Positions 45,570-57,302 of a DNA stretch of 64,000 nucleotides are shown piece by piece. The stretch is from NCBI GenBank assembly GCA_918026815.1, contig CAKJVC010000065.1:248001-312000 (forward strand), in the 5' to 3' direction. The stretch comes from Chalara sp. BL73. Lineage: Eukaryota > Ascomycota > Leotiomycetes > Helotiales. The translations under genes and the position numbers were made by a program. Every line of letters begins with the position of its first letter. The stretch's first letter is position 1. The notes beneath the pieces are model-generated. The model saw only the letters and a program-made list of their open reading frames with translations, made no database searches and was not told the DNA's origin.

Positions 45570-45611
45570 ACGTGCATCCCTGTGTCGAGAGACGCACCCT
45601 GTGATGAGACA

Positions 45612-46100
45612 AACCGTTGGTACTTTGGATTCAATTGATTCTAAATTTGTGCATCCCATTGAAAATTCCCATATTTTTGTGTCAATCATATTGTGTGACC
45701 ACCCCTGAACAGTCTAAGCCCCAGCTACTCTGAAAATTATAATCGCGTCGTCACCGTCGCGCCTGATTGCAGAGGGTGTCAATTCGCAGTATAATAGGAT
45801 CCTTCGACCTGCAGCACTACCACGAGCTCTTGTGCCTTTCAAACTCATAGGACACTTTGATCTTGGTTTCCGAGCCTCACCACGATACAGAAAAATCAGT
45901 GCCAACCCTGTACCACATGTATTAATACCTCCAATCAGGCGATCAAGGATCCCTGGCTAGCTGCATGTAATAAAGTCCTGTGGCTGGTACTCTTCAATGT
46001 GTGGCTGGTGTGCTGCTGTCCTGCCGAATAATTCCGTCGTCCCGACATACTCCGAGCTACACCATACCCTTTCAAGCAGAGCAAAGGCTGGCTGATTTTG
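45612..46100 (+). repeat. Interspersed repeat R1 (copy b)
   Basis: Similar in block order to 21378-22040, without the LTR insertion. No coding function is recognised. Confidence 0.5.
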
Positions 46101-46215
46101 CCCTGTGCTGCAACTACCTTCGGTCCTTCGGTGAGCTGTCTAATGTCACTGCCATACAGACGGGAGCGATGTGAATAGCTTTACCGGTGCGCCAACTGGC
46201 TAATTCGCTATTCTA

Positions 46216-46290
46216 TGTCACGGCCCTGGTCCTATCTCGAGCTTGGCCCCTGTTACCACAGGGCTCGGCATCCCAGAGTTTGGCGACCGA
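46216..46290 (+). repeat. LTR family 2 fragment
   Basis: TGTCACGGCCCTGGTCC followed by gagcttggcccc and ccacagggctcggc matches the start of the family 2 LTRs; the rest is missing. Confidence 0.45.
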
Positions 46291-46442
46291 CACCATAGGG
46301 CCTTGTTTACACATGTTAGGATTTGAGAATCCAGGGGAAGCTGACATGTCTCTGACTAAGCGGGGAACGCTAGCGCTGAAGTTTTTTCACACACACAAAC
46401 TAAGGATCCCGGGTTGCTGTACAACCTGTGCTAGACTGAAAG

Positions 46443-46560
46443 GCTTGCTTTATATGGGGGCAAGCCCCTAAACCCCCGAACCTCGCTGCGCTCGAAAATA
46501 AGGTATTTAAAAAATATATAAGGGGGCAAGTCCCCAAACTTCGCTGCGCTCAGAGCCTGT
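46443..46560 (+). repeat. Two copies of the Helitron-associated end motif
   Basis: Two blocks of gggggcaag(t)ccc(c)...cgctgcgctc lie about 65 bp apart, matching the blocks at 2378-2425 and 8515-8560. Confidence 0.5.
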
Positions 46561-46565
46561 AAGTA

Positions 46566-46965
46566 ATTCAAAAGCCTGTAGCAAGTAAGCCTATAGCACG
46601 TAAACTTGTAGCATGTAAACTTGTAGCATGTTGGCTTGTAGCACGTAGACTTGTAGCATGTAGGCCTGTAGCATGTAGGCCCGTAGCATGTAAACGTATA
46701 GCATGTAAACGTATAGCATGTAAACGTATAGCATGTAAACGTATAGCATGTTGGCTTGTAGCATGTAAGTCTATAATATATAGACATGTAGCATGTAAAC
46801 CTGTAGCTTGCAAACTTGTAGCATGTAGACCTATAGCATGCAAACTTGTAGCATGTCGGCTTGTAGCACGTAGACTTATAGCATGTAAGCCTGTAGCATG
46901 TAAACATATAGCATGTTGGCTTAGACTTGTAGCATGTAAGCCTGTAGTATGTAGACATGTAACGT
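46566..46965. repeat. 15-bp minisatellite
   Basis: About 27 units of a gtagcatgtaaactt-type sequence. Because 15 is a multiple of three, the minus strand stays open and would encode a TCYKx pentapeptide repeat, but nothing suggests it is expressed. Confidence 0.9.
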
Positions 46966-47402
46966 CCGTCCCTGTGTAGCGAGAATCCCGCTGTGCCGAG
47001 AAAATTAATAGGTACTTTGACTTTCAGCAATTCAAACTCTATCAACTTATTAGAACTTTACATATTTTTAGGTTAAAAATATGCAGCAACTATTCTCAAC
47101 TACATAAAACTCTCCTTCGCAGAAAATTGCATTTGCGTTATCATATTTGCGCCGAATTCAAAAAGAGGCTCCTTTTAAGGCAAAATAAAGCTCCTCCTTT
47201 ATAGCACCACCATTAAGTTATTCCACGCCAAAAGTCATACATAACCTTAATCTAAGTCTCAAAACCCTCATAGCAACGTTAAAAGTCTTCATTAGCCTTG
47301 TAAGTGCCGTAGCGCTAATCTCCGTTCGATGTTGTAATGCCTGTCGGTACTTCTTATTAAACAGACCGGCTGTGCAGTACCGCAGCTTCGTGATATGCTC
47401 TA

Positions 47403-48157
47403 TCAACCCTCACTGGATACCACTGCTCTCCGTACATCATAGTGTGTCCTAACCCAAGTGTCATCCTTCCGTACGTTGTCGATATCCTTGCCTTGGAAGA
47501 ACAGTTGGTACCGCCCATTCCCTTTAAAATTAACCCCCAAACATGTTATATTCCTCTCCTTCAAGGCCTCATTCACACGTCTGTGCACAGCGCTCGCGTT
47601 CCCCTCCTTGATCTCCGGGATCGCCACTCGACTAAAGTCGAACCCAACTCTTGGAATCTGACCTGGGGCTATCGATGGCGGTGGAGACGATGGAGGCGAT
47701 GGTGGAGGTGGAGGACCTGTCCGTGGTGGTGCATTAACTCGTGGGAAGAGCTCGTTTCGTATAAACTCTTCGAAGGATTCGATACGATGCTCTGCTTTCT
47801 CCGCTCGGCGCTCCGTAGACAAGAGGGCAGATTCGACCCGCATAAGGAGGGGTTTGACTTGTGCCTTCTGGTCCGTATCCACTGGCGTTGGTGCTGCCTG
47901 AGACGTCTTGGCCTTCGTAGAGTTGGCGCGCTTCGCATGGGGCTGTGAATTGGGCTCGAAGGGCTGGGTGCGCTTCAGAGGTCGCCCCGAGTGCTCGTAG
48001 TTTGAACTGTGATCGAGTCATCACCATCAGATTCTTTGAGCAATTCGAACGAATTGCCCTTTCCACTGTTCTTGCTGTTCTTGCTGTTCTTTGGCATTCT
48101 TCCAGTGGTGAGGCTGCTGACGTTCGGGTCAACGCGTCTACCTGAGGTCACGTGCAT
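47403..48157 (-). pseudogene. LINE (Tad-like) ORF1 remnant
   Basis: Two overlapping minus-strand frames cover one protein: the start near 48095 (MPKNSKNSKNSGKGNSFELL) and, after frameshifts, KPLLMRVESALLSTERRAEK (coiled coil), a proline-rich linker, and AVHRRVNEALKERNITCLGV then GRYQLFFQGKDIDNVRKDDT before TAA-type termination at 47403. The last block matches the conserved C-terminal part of the Gag-like ORF1 found before reverse transcriptase in Tad-clade LINEs. No reverse transcriptase follows. Confidence 0.6.
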
Positions 48158-48176
48158 GCTTAGGTGTAAGCTTTGT

Positions 48177-48365
48177 TGTTAGGTTCGAGCGGCTGATTTG
48201 GACATGAAAGAGGAGAATTGAATGAGTCTAAGATAGGACGCTAGAATTGATTGTATTCACAAAGTTGTAACTATCTAGAAGGGTAACCCCTGAATCTGCT
48301 GTATTTCAAGGTTGCGCTCTGCTAAGCACGCTAGCCAGCCATCTGGATTCTTCTGAATCCTGACA
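48177..48365 (-). repeat. Possible 3' LTR with polypurine tract
   Basis: On the minus strand a purine-rich gcgccgggggag is followed directly by TGTCAGGATTC, and the unit ends CCTAACA (189 bp). A polypurine tract next to TG is the usual 3' LTR junction. No matching 5' LTR is in the window. Confidence 0.5.
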
Positions 48366-49120
48366 CTCCCCCGGCGCTAAATAGCTTTTCAAAATCCAAT
48401 CTCTATGATAGTAGGCCTTATTAACTCCCATAACAGCCCCTTTAGCTGTAGAACCTACTTCTCCCAGTAGAAGTCCAGTTCTTGTACAATGCAGGTATTG
48501 GTCGGTATCAAAGATTGCATTGATACTAAAATTATACAGGATGCACAGTCCCTGCTTTACTGACAGAGCTCAAAATAAGCTAAGTTGCGGAAGACTTTGA
48601 CATGGATATGAGTACACAAATCATGACCTGCACCTCGCGACCACGCATAGACCATAATAGCAGACAAGCGGGCTCTAGCGCCGATGAGAGCCTACGGCTT
48701 TAGACTTGCTGTACTTTACTACCTGAGGCTCAGAAATTGAGAATGCCAGCTGTGACAACTTGAGTGGGAGGGCTTTACCTAGTGTTCATTTATCGCGCAG
48801 CGCGTACATTTTCTGATGGGGAACATATTTCCGACATTTAACCTCGGCCACGGCTTGCGACAATTACGCCCGCAAGGATGTGGTTCATCCAAAGCATCTT
48901 GATGATTGCATGTATACGTTGTGATGGTAACCCAAATAGAGCACATTGTTGAGGAACTCGACGAGTGGTACAAGAGCGTGCAAGAGTGTGGAATTGTACG
49001 TTGATTAACAATGACCACAAATCAAGCATGAGGTCGTCTTGTCACATTTATAGGCATATAGCTAGTCGTAAGCCCTGTCACTGTCCTGGAACCCCGCAGT
49101 TCCCGTGACAGACCAGAGTT
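48366..49120. other. Probable remnant interior of the element ending at 48365
   Basis: The minus-strand translation just inside the polypurine tract has open peptide (FDTDQYLHCTRTGLLLGEVG) but no domain I recognise. Confidence 0.3.
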
Positions 49121-49130
49121 ACTTGTATTA

Positions 49131-49260
49131 GGCTGCCTTCGTTTATTATGCATATCATATAGCGTGTCAACATGGTATTGGTGCTCCGAGTGGTGCCTCA
49201 TTATCCTCGGCTGCCTTCATTTATTATGCATATCCTATACCGTGTCAACATAGTATTGGG
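49131..49260 (+). repeat. Tandem duplication of a ~53-bp block
   Basis: ggctgccttcrtttattatg plus the following ~33 bases occur at 49131-49182 and again at 49207-49259 (76-bp period). Confidence 0.7.
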
Positions 49261-49629
49261 TAAAGAAGAGTCCCGTCCGAACTTGGGGTCTAGCTTCACT
49301 TGTGTCGAGCGTTATGTTGAATGGAGGAGGTTCGGATAGGGGGATCGCAAGAATTTTGGATCTCGGGTCGCATTGCTTTGTTCTTGGGTTCGAAAGGGTT
49401 TCTCTGAGGCAGGCTCTCACGGGCCTCACGACTGGGTGCTGTTGAAGGCCAGTCACGTGAACAGTCATGTGATCACTGTACGGAATAGGTTTGGTCTCAG
49501 CCTACAATATGTATATATCACCCGTCTTCTCTCATTTAGAAAGAAATCAAGCACTTTTTCGCTTTAATAGGTGCTTAATGTTAAAGTTAGCCTCTGTCGT
49601 ATTCTCGGCGCAATGTAAAAAGAAAATCA

Positions 49630-49909
49630 CCGCTTGCCAGCTGCGCTCAGCTTTTATTAGCAATTTACGGCCCGTAAACGACCTGTACAAAAGTACAGTT
49701 ACACGACTAAACTATATAATCGGTTAAATTCAAAGCAGTAAACTTTGTTGAAAAGCTTGTCTTTTCTCTGCTGTAAATTTGGGCGACGAAAAAGTATCAC
49801 GTGCTTTCTTGGCAAAATGATTTCTACAAAAAAAGTTCTGTCACGTGTTCGGAGAAACGTCGGACCGACAGCTGAGCGTAGCGGAATAAGGGGGCTTGGG
49901 GGCTTAGCC
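49630..49909. repeat. Helitron-like remnant
   Basis: A gctgcgctcagctttt block with ccgtaaacgacctgtacaaaa near 49630-49695 and an inverted gctgagcgtagcgg/aataagggggcttgggggct block at 49871-49909 match end motifs of the Helitron at 2.4-8.6 kb. The right block is cut by an LTR. Confidence 0.4.
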
Positions 49910-50142
49910 TGTCACGTCGCGTGCTCCCAAGCACACGTGATCCATATTAGGCGAGCTCCCCGAGCGCCTGTCACGGCACGAGCTGTGGATCTACAGATAC
50001 AGAGGGCAGCTGTGGTACTATACGAGAATCTATAGCTAAGGAAGGAAGAGGGAGCTCGAGGAGAGCAGGCTATATATACACGAGGAGCTCGGGGAGCTCG
50101 CCTAATATGGATCACGTGTGCTTGGGAGCACGCGACGTGACA
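49910..50142 (-). repeat. LTR family 4: full copy preceded by an inverted 59-bp partial copy
   Basis: 49969-50142 is a 174-bp copy in reverse orientation to 21548-21721. 49910-49968 repeats the outer 59 bp of the same LTR in forward orientation, so the two ends form a long inverted repeat. Confidence 0.8.
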
Positions 50143-51373
50143 CTCGAAATTTCACTTAGATTTGCTTTACTAATACTGTAATAAAAGCAATAGAAATAAG
50201 CTTTACCGCTGCGCCAACGGGCCAAAAAGGCACTAGAATTGAGCGAAAAGTCATTTCCCTATTCCGCTATATATAAGTCACGTGTACCGTGACAAGGAGC
50301 AGAAAATCCTCGGCAATTTAGGTATGCTTTAGCTTCAGAGCCGCATTTCAGCCTTGGCGTGATATCGTAGTATATTGCCGATATAATATGAGATCGAAAT
50401 TTCATATTATTATTATTATTATTATTCCTTTTAACGTGCTGTATCAGTCAAGGACTATGTAGCACGGCCGGGGCACTCGGGCCAAGCAATTCGGTGGGGT
50501 GTTAACAATATATACAAAGTCTCGAGAGTAAAAAGAAAGAAGCAGGAGCACAAGTACCCTACAAGGACTGTACTAGCCAATATTAATAGACTAGTAGCCT
50601 TAACATACTTCTTCCAAAAACCTCTCATATATTCCAGTGATTGTTGGGGATCAAGTCCTATTGAAAAGAGAGTCCTTCCTCCGCGTCCGTCGATCTTTTC
50701 GTTCCCTACACGTCTTTCTCCATTACAGCCCTCGCTTTGTCGACTTTTCTCCGCGATCCTTCCTCCGGTCGTGGGTATATATCTATCGAAAGTACGAGCC
50801 ACTCAAATGCTTGTGTTGTGATTTTGTCGTACGTGTAACTTTCCACTGTTCTTCTAGTTCACTTCCTCAGCTTTTCCACGTTGTGTGTTCCGAAACTCGT
50901 ATAGTAAACAAGTGCAAATAATTGAAAGCTGGTCCGAAAATAGCTCAAGTCGTGTTTCAACTCGTCTTTCGGTATTGTAGAGGGTTTGTTGTTGACTCGA
51001 AGTGATACCTCTCTCAGAAAAACCTCTGGCCATGGCGTGAAAACTCTGCTCCCACTTTCACCCAAACCCCAAAAATCCTTCCAAATCACTGTATGGGCTG
51101 AATCTTAGCTCTGGAATCATTATTAAACTGCCTCGGGAGAGTAATATTGATTCCAGGTTCGTAGAGGGCACCGCGTACAGGTGTTCAGCCGTCGTCCTCC
51201 GAAATTTCATATTAATACTAGTGCTCTACGAGATATCTCATACTAATACTAGTGTAGTATCAAAAAGTCGATCTCATATGACTCAAGCCACAATATCACT
51301 AAATATCACCATACTGTGCTTTCACTGGGCTGGACTAGGGCTAGGTACGGGGAATGTCAAACTCTACAAGGAC
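50143..51373. other. No gene recognised; short (ATT)n microsatellite
   Basis: An ATT run lies at 50405-50426. A possible LTR start (tgtagcacggccgggg) is near 50457. Open frames at 50455-50920 on both strands have no recognisable domain. Confidence 0.35.
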
Positions 51374-51566
51374 TGTCACGATCACAATCCTATGGGCCTG
51401 TTGGGCGCAATATAGGTGCTTCTATTACGAGAATACTAAACTAAGGAGGAAAGGTGTAGCTGTTGCTGTGGTATCCTAATATAAAAGACTGTGACTATGT
51501 GACACACTATAGGCGAGCTGGTAAGCGAGCCAATGGGCGTCGGGTGCGATATTGAGGAACGTGACA
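51374..51566. repeat. Solo LTR, family 3 (copy c)
   Basis: A 193-bp TGTCACGATC...ACGTGACA unit carries the family block actaaactaaggaggaaaggt. The flanks differ. Confidence 0.65.
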
Positions 51567-51658
51567 GATAGAAAGTTCTAACCACGCAAACGAAACATTT
51601 CCGGAATTCAAAGCTAGATTCTTTAGTGTTGGTACGAGTGAATAGCACACCCCGCAAC

Positions 51659-51851
51659 GCATAGACCACATGAATGTATTATAGCTCTCGCACGTAGATT
51701 AGAACTTAGAATGAATCAAGAACAAGCCAACCACCTACAAAGAGCATAATAGCACTGCGCTGAGATCGCCGTGCTACGTGCCCCGTGGGTAACCGACTTA
51801 GGAAATGTCATCAATACGAAGAAGTATCACTCAGAAAGTGATACAAACAAT
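51659..51851 (+). repeat. Duplicate of the Tc1/mariner left end with its flank
   Basis: 51750-51851 matches the left TIR region of 45114-45569, and 51659-51749 also matches the sequence outside that element (45022-45113). The copy therefore arose by duplication of a larger block, not by a new insertion. Confidence 0.65.
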
Positions 51852-52323
51852 AATGAATAACGAGTAAACTTCGTTCTGATTGCTGTATATAAAGGGCCGA
51901 TTTCAAAACAATTCCAAACGAGAACGACAAGTACAAATCACTTGCATCCACCGAATGTCAAAGCCTCAGACCAAGAAATCTCATCCTGATATTAGCAGAC
52001 AATAAGAAAGCTGCTAAAAATTGCTTGCTGAACCGCAAATGAGAAAATTCAAAATGAAAGACCGGCACCTAATAAGGGAGCAAGCCAAATTCAAACTCCA
52101 TTCCAGCCCAAAAAAGATAGAGATATATATTAGAATACGAGGAAAAACCAGAGAGTCGTAGCGCCATAAAGAGTAAACCCCAAAACGCAATGGCAGAACT
52201 CGGAATGTACCTCTCCCGAGACCACCAGCTCCAAAACTTTGTCTACCAAAACTCAAGCCAAACCTTGGGCAAGTCACGTTTCAACCTTTCCACCAAAATC
52301 TCTTTTTTTTTTTTTTCAATTTT
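51852..52323. other. Downstream region of the C2H2 gene
   Basis: A TATA-like tatataaag lies near 51887 and a run of 14 or more T at about 52302-52316. No gene is supported. Confidence 0.35.
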
Positions 52324-55300
52324 CTACTTTTTGTGTTTAGCGTACCTGGTTGCTATGTGGTAAGTAGTGTTTTTCGAGAGCCGCGGTATATAACTGGGAG
52401 GATCTGGCGGGGGAAATCTTGACGTTACGGGAAAAAGGATGTGTTTGTGATTGTGCTGGTGGGGAGAACCAGTGCAATTGCAGCAGGTCCAGATGCATCT
52501 CGGTACAGATTCGGGAGGGTCTGGTGGGAGAAGCGATAAGCTGGTGTGAGTACCGTGTTCCTGTTGTGACTCGTTGTGCGTATCGGCATATTGGTAGCAT
52601 TTCCAGGTGCCTTCTTTACAGTTGGACGGTAGTTGACCACAAGAAACTCTCAGCCACTGCTCGATGGTGAGCCTCGTATTGCGAAGTGTTTCATGCGAGA
52701 GTTCAGTCGAGTTGAAGAGTCTTCCTGTTCCAGTGTCCTGGCCAGATACGAAATTTGGGGTTGGAGAAAGATGCACTACGTGAGCTAGGTAATTTCCCCG
52801 GAGGCAGTCGGAGTAGACCTTGTGCCATGGCCTCCTGGAAAAAGAAGCATCTTGGGATGCAAGAGGTAGCTTGGCACGTGTGAAGAACAGCTCGACCCCA
52901 TCAGTGTCAGTCTTCTTGACCATTGATGCCCGTAAATTGAAAAGGAATAACATCTTATTTCGGTGGCTTGTTACTGACAAGCTATTGCCAACAATGAATG
53001 CCTGGGAACGCAGGTCAGCAGTAAGCATGAAAATAGGGTTGATCCAGACCTACCTGATCGCGCCCCCTCAATCTCTGGGAGATTTGGGAGAGGGAGGATT
53101 TCCGGCGTGAGTCTCTGATACGTTTATCGAAGACTCGCTTCAACTCGCTGAGTTCATCTTCCGAAAGATTGGCGGATTCGTTGGCAGTATAAGGGTACTG
53201 CCATTCGTTGAGATTCTTCGTCGGAGAACTAGCGTCTGGATAAAAGGTCAGTATCATCTTACTTCGAGCTGAGATTATAAGCATACTTAGAGCTAGGAGT
53301 TTGGCTTGCCATGGATCCTTAGGTGCAAGAGGGTGCTTGCTCCTTGCACAAGAAAACCCGCTCGATGGAAAGGGATTCTGAGGGTCTAGACAACGTGGCT
53401 CTTTCTTCTGAAAACAATCCCCAGTCGCATCCCGAATTCTTTCTGACAGAGAGATGTTCTGTGTTCCACCTCTGAACCTATGACCAACAGTAACTAGACG
53501 GTATGCAGGGGGAAAATCCATTAAAACCTTCTGCGCCAGATGTCTAGTGTCATCCTCTTTCGTTTCGCACTTGCCTACGCCATCCAACCTTGCTGCTTTT
53601 GTTAAGTTAACAACATTACGGCCAGGAGTGGAATCCGAGTCTTGGAGTTGCTTGAAGCTTCCATCGAGGTCCCTGGCTGTTGAGGTATCGGGTTCCAGAA
53701 TCTCAATAGCTGCATCATCAACCTTGCAGCCTCCGGGCAGGCCACCAGTCCACACGCTCTCAGCATGAAGCGATTTGGGCTCGTTAAGCCAGTCAGGAGG
53801 TGTGGTCCACAGAGCAGGGACAGGGTCCTCTGAATCTTCCAGATAACGTTCCAGAGTCATACTTGGCTTCCAGGGGCTAATTGATCTAGACATTCTACTC
53901 GTAAAGTTCTTGTCAGAATTGAGCTTTTCGCAGAAGGCAACTTGCTCGTAGGGTTGAGATCTATTATCCCTGTTGGACTTTGCTTCCACATATTCTCCTT
54001 TGCGTTGTACTTCTGGTGTTGAGCCACTCGCTTGGGATCTATTTGTTGGCTGTCGTTGTTGTTTCTGTGCCATCTGTTTACTATTCTGACGAGACGATTT
54101 TCTTGGAGGCTTCCTAGCGCCACCGTTGAAGCCATCATCGCTATCATCGTCATCATTTTCCGGCTGGCTGCTATGACCTGAAGAATGGGTGCTTCTTGAT
54201 CTAGGGCGTGGCCATCTCCACTCTGATATCAATTTTCCATCCTCATAGTGCTCCTCAATATGCCCCAATCGTTCTTCCCAGTTCTGGAAGGTGAAATCAC
54301 AGAAGCCACAATGCCTGGGGAAGTTGCGATTCACCGGGAAGCGTCCATCATTAGCGAGCTGACGAGTGTCATGGGCCATGTTGTGTTTCTTGTGGAGGTG
54401 CTCGATGAGGTGGTCTCTTCTGGTAAAAACACTTTTCCGACGGCTCTGGGTAGATGTGCATTGCAGGTAGTGTACCCTTGGTAGCGTGATGAAAGAAGTG
54501 TTGCAGAACTGGCAAATGGGGTTACCGTTGACATCAAACGTTTCAGGGTTTCCGGTGCATTCTAGGCATATGTATCTCTCGCCAAGCGAGTGGACGGTTG
54601 ACTCATGTCTTTTCCAGTCCCCGGCCAAATGCGTGGAATAGTCGCATTCGTCGAAAGTGCAAGAGTAGAGCGTCTTAACTCCACAATCAATGCAGGTAGT
54701 ATGTCTCTGGTTGTGGAATTTCTCCGCTGCAGCTGGCAAGGGCTCTTGATCTCCATTGACAAGAGGCTGTAGGTCAGAAGAGACAGAACTGTCATCGATT
54801 ACCGACTTTGGCTCAGTCACCGACTCAGTGTCAGTTGACGAGTGGGAGTCAACTATCTCCATGGTCGACAGAGACTTCCGGGAGGATGTGCCGCTTGACA
54901 TACTGTCATCCTCTTTGCCGACCGTGGAGTGAGAGCTACCATATTTCTTCTCATTCTGAATGACCTGGGCAGCTTGATCTATCAGGTTCATGAGATGGCG
55001 TTGAGAAATAAGCGAGTAATTTGAATTTCGGATGGATTCTGCAAACAAAGCGATTGCTTCTTGTGGGTCTAGCTGTCTACACGAGGCGCTGATTGGAGAT
55101 TCCATTGTACTTGATTTTGTTTTCTTACTTGATGAAGCTGCAGTGAAAGCTACCTTGGCTCTGTGGAGAGATTGACGCTTTCGAGACTTTACGTTTCCGT
55201 GTAGAGCGGCTTTAGCTGACGATATTCCCGTTGTTGTATCGGGCTGCTGGGATCCATTCGAGAGTTTCGCGTTACTGGAGATTTCTGGCTGAGTTAAATT

Positions 55301-55907
55301 TCCAGGATTAGTTGAAATTTTTGGTGGACTCGAGAGATGGCTTTGCAAAGGGGGTTCGGGTTGAAACGAGACGTCCGTTGGCACTACAGTCAATGAATGC
55401 CGTTGATATGAACTGACGTTGCTACATTGCATGAGCGGATATGGTTCCTGCTGATGCGGGTGCGGGTAATGGCTGGGCGACATGGGATTACTCGGTCGCG
55501 CAATCCAAGGCTCCTGTACATAGTCAAGACCCGACACAAGACCACTGCCTCCATCAGCGCAGCTGTGGAATGAGCTTTCATTGACTACAATGCAATATTA
55601 GTCTATGTATTGTGCACAAGAAGGACATCTGGCGCAACGTACCGAGTACATCTGAGTACTTCGGTAAAGAGAGATACATGCCGCTATTTTCAACCTGCAT
55701 GTCTACATCTCCTAGCATGAGGTCTTGTGGCGAGACCATACTAACCAGGGCTTCCGTACTCGGAAAGCCCCCCAGATCATTGGGTGTATAATCTAAGTCG
55801 CCTGATTGCGAGGAGAATAGGGTGAAATCCTGTATCATGTGATATGATCCGTCGTCGAGGTTGTAGCCCGGACTTCTCGGCCAAGGAGCTTCTATTGGAA
55901 TGTCCAT
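52324..55907 (-). CDS. C2H2 zinc-finger regulatory protein, three exons
   Basis: Exons 55907-55643, 55584-53054 and 53001-52324 join across introns of 58 bp (GTACGT...TTGTAG) and 52 bp (GTAGGT, GCTGAC branch, CCCAG) in a consistent phase, giving 1,157 residues without disruption. The N-terminal ~380 residues are Ser/Pro-rich with a basic KSRKRQSLHRAK stretch (likely nuclear localisation). The finger region follows (about 385-540): CIDCGVKTLYSCTFDECDYS then HLAGDWKRHESTVH, YICLECTGN...CQFCNTSF, RRDHLIEHLHKKHN, and CGFCDFTFQNWEERLGHIEE with its following His. After that come an acidic DDDDSDD patch and a disordered tail. The last exon holds WLRVSCGQLP and a CIWTCCNCTG cluster. Likely a nuclear DNA-binding regulator; targets are unknown. 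Confidence 0.87.
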
Positions 55908-57302
55908 GTCAGGCAGCCGTAAAGCTGAATTTCTGTGCGATTGTTCGAGCTTGGACTGGTAATGGTGATGAAGTTTGCTATCAATATCTCAATGACTCCT
56001 TGGACGAAAGATTTTTGCGGTTTGAGGAGACGAATGCAGCTCGCCGCGACGTTAAGAAAGAAACGTCTCTCGAACGAGGGCGTATTGCCATAGTTTTCGA
56101 GGGCGTGTGGGCGGACGTGTGGGCGGACGTGGGCCTGCGTGTGTTCGCGGGCGTGAGGCTGACAGCCACGAGGGCAAACCAATCATAGTTGTGACAACCT
56201 CACGTGTCGCGGAGCAAGGGAAGTAAACGAAGCCAGGGTTAAATGCAGCTAGGGCAACAATCCTTATAACTCCTCGCAATGCTATCCGTTATTGACGTTC
56301 GCGGAAGGGATGTGGCCGAGGCGGATCGGCCCTCCTCCCTGCTGCTAGTGGCGAAGTTTCGCCTCTGCTAACGCCTTCCGCTGACACATGTAATCGAGGC
56401 CAGGTGAGGGCGCTGTCCACCCAACTCTTATCTAGCAAGTCCGAGACGGTGTTTTACAAGCGCCCGCACCTGTACCACCTACAAGCTAAAAGTGCGAGGA
56501 TTGGGTTATTGGACGTTCCGCAGAAGAGCCTAGAAAAAAATGAGTGTCAAACCGTTGGAAGTCAAAACTAAGGAAGGTGGTTTTTAAGTCGGCTCCCTAT
56601 AACGTCACTATATACTGCCTAATGGTTTCTGGGGCTATAATTGAAGGTAAGCTTAGTTTCAGAATGCTTAAAGGGGTTACGATTGAACGACTGCCGTGCA
56701 TCTGTGGGTTGCTCGCGCTGATTGGAAAATATGGCCCGGCATAGGCATATCATGCTGCTCTGGAGAAGGGGGTGAGAAATAAGCATTTGGCTATTCGAAC
56801 AAATATTCGTGTACATCGCTCTACTAATGTTAAAGAAATAATGCTTAAATGTCGCAGCATCAATTCAAATCCTGAGATATGCTTCTGGAATAATTGTTCT
56901 CTAAATTTCTAACATGTAGGGGGTCGTCTCCACCATTGATGCACTTGCACGTAGCGTTGCACGTTATCGGGTTGCGGGTGTTTGCGCTCTCGGTCGGGGC
57001 AAAAGTGGTAAAGGGGTCATACACGAGGTTGTAGCAGCTGGGAACAGGGCAGCAGTGCTCTGCATGTTGACGTTTCCGGAGATGAGGCAGACATAGTGAT
57101 CAACCGCAGCAGAATCTGAGAGTATTTATAAGCTGCTAAAATCTTTACAATTCAATTTACATGTTTGTCCGACTATTAGTTCCACCAGACGCTCCAGCAA
57201 CTATACTTTCTTGCTTTTCTATGCCGCGAGTCAGCAGTCAGGGTCTGCCTTGTGATCCTTCTACTATGCGCGCTCTCACCTGTAGTTTACCATCTGGTGG
57301 TT
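55908..57302. other. Promoter of the C2H2 gene and unassigned DNA
   Basis: The first ~300 bp are the presumed promoter. A minus-strand stretch at about 57060-56865 encodes a short cysteine-rich peptide (CCPVPSCYN...ITCNATCKCINGGDD) after a plausible intron acceptor, perhaps a remnant of a small secreted protein. Nothing else is recognised. Confidence 0.35.

Noticed and set aside
46431..47045. 204-codon minus-strand frame of cysteine/tyrosine pentapeptides
   Set aside because: Produced by the 15-bp minisatellite; kept only as a low-interest finding.
50195..50225. tRNA A-box-like sequence (minus strand GTTGGCGCAGCGGTAAAGC), with a relative near 46185
   Set aside because: No convincing B-box or cloverleaf could be traced downstream, so neither a tRNA nor a tRNA-derived SINE is supported.
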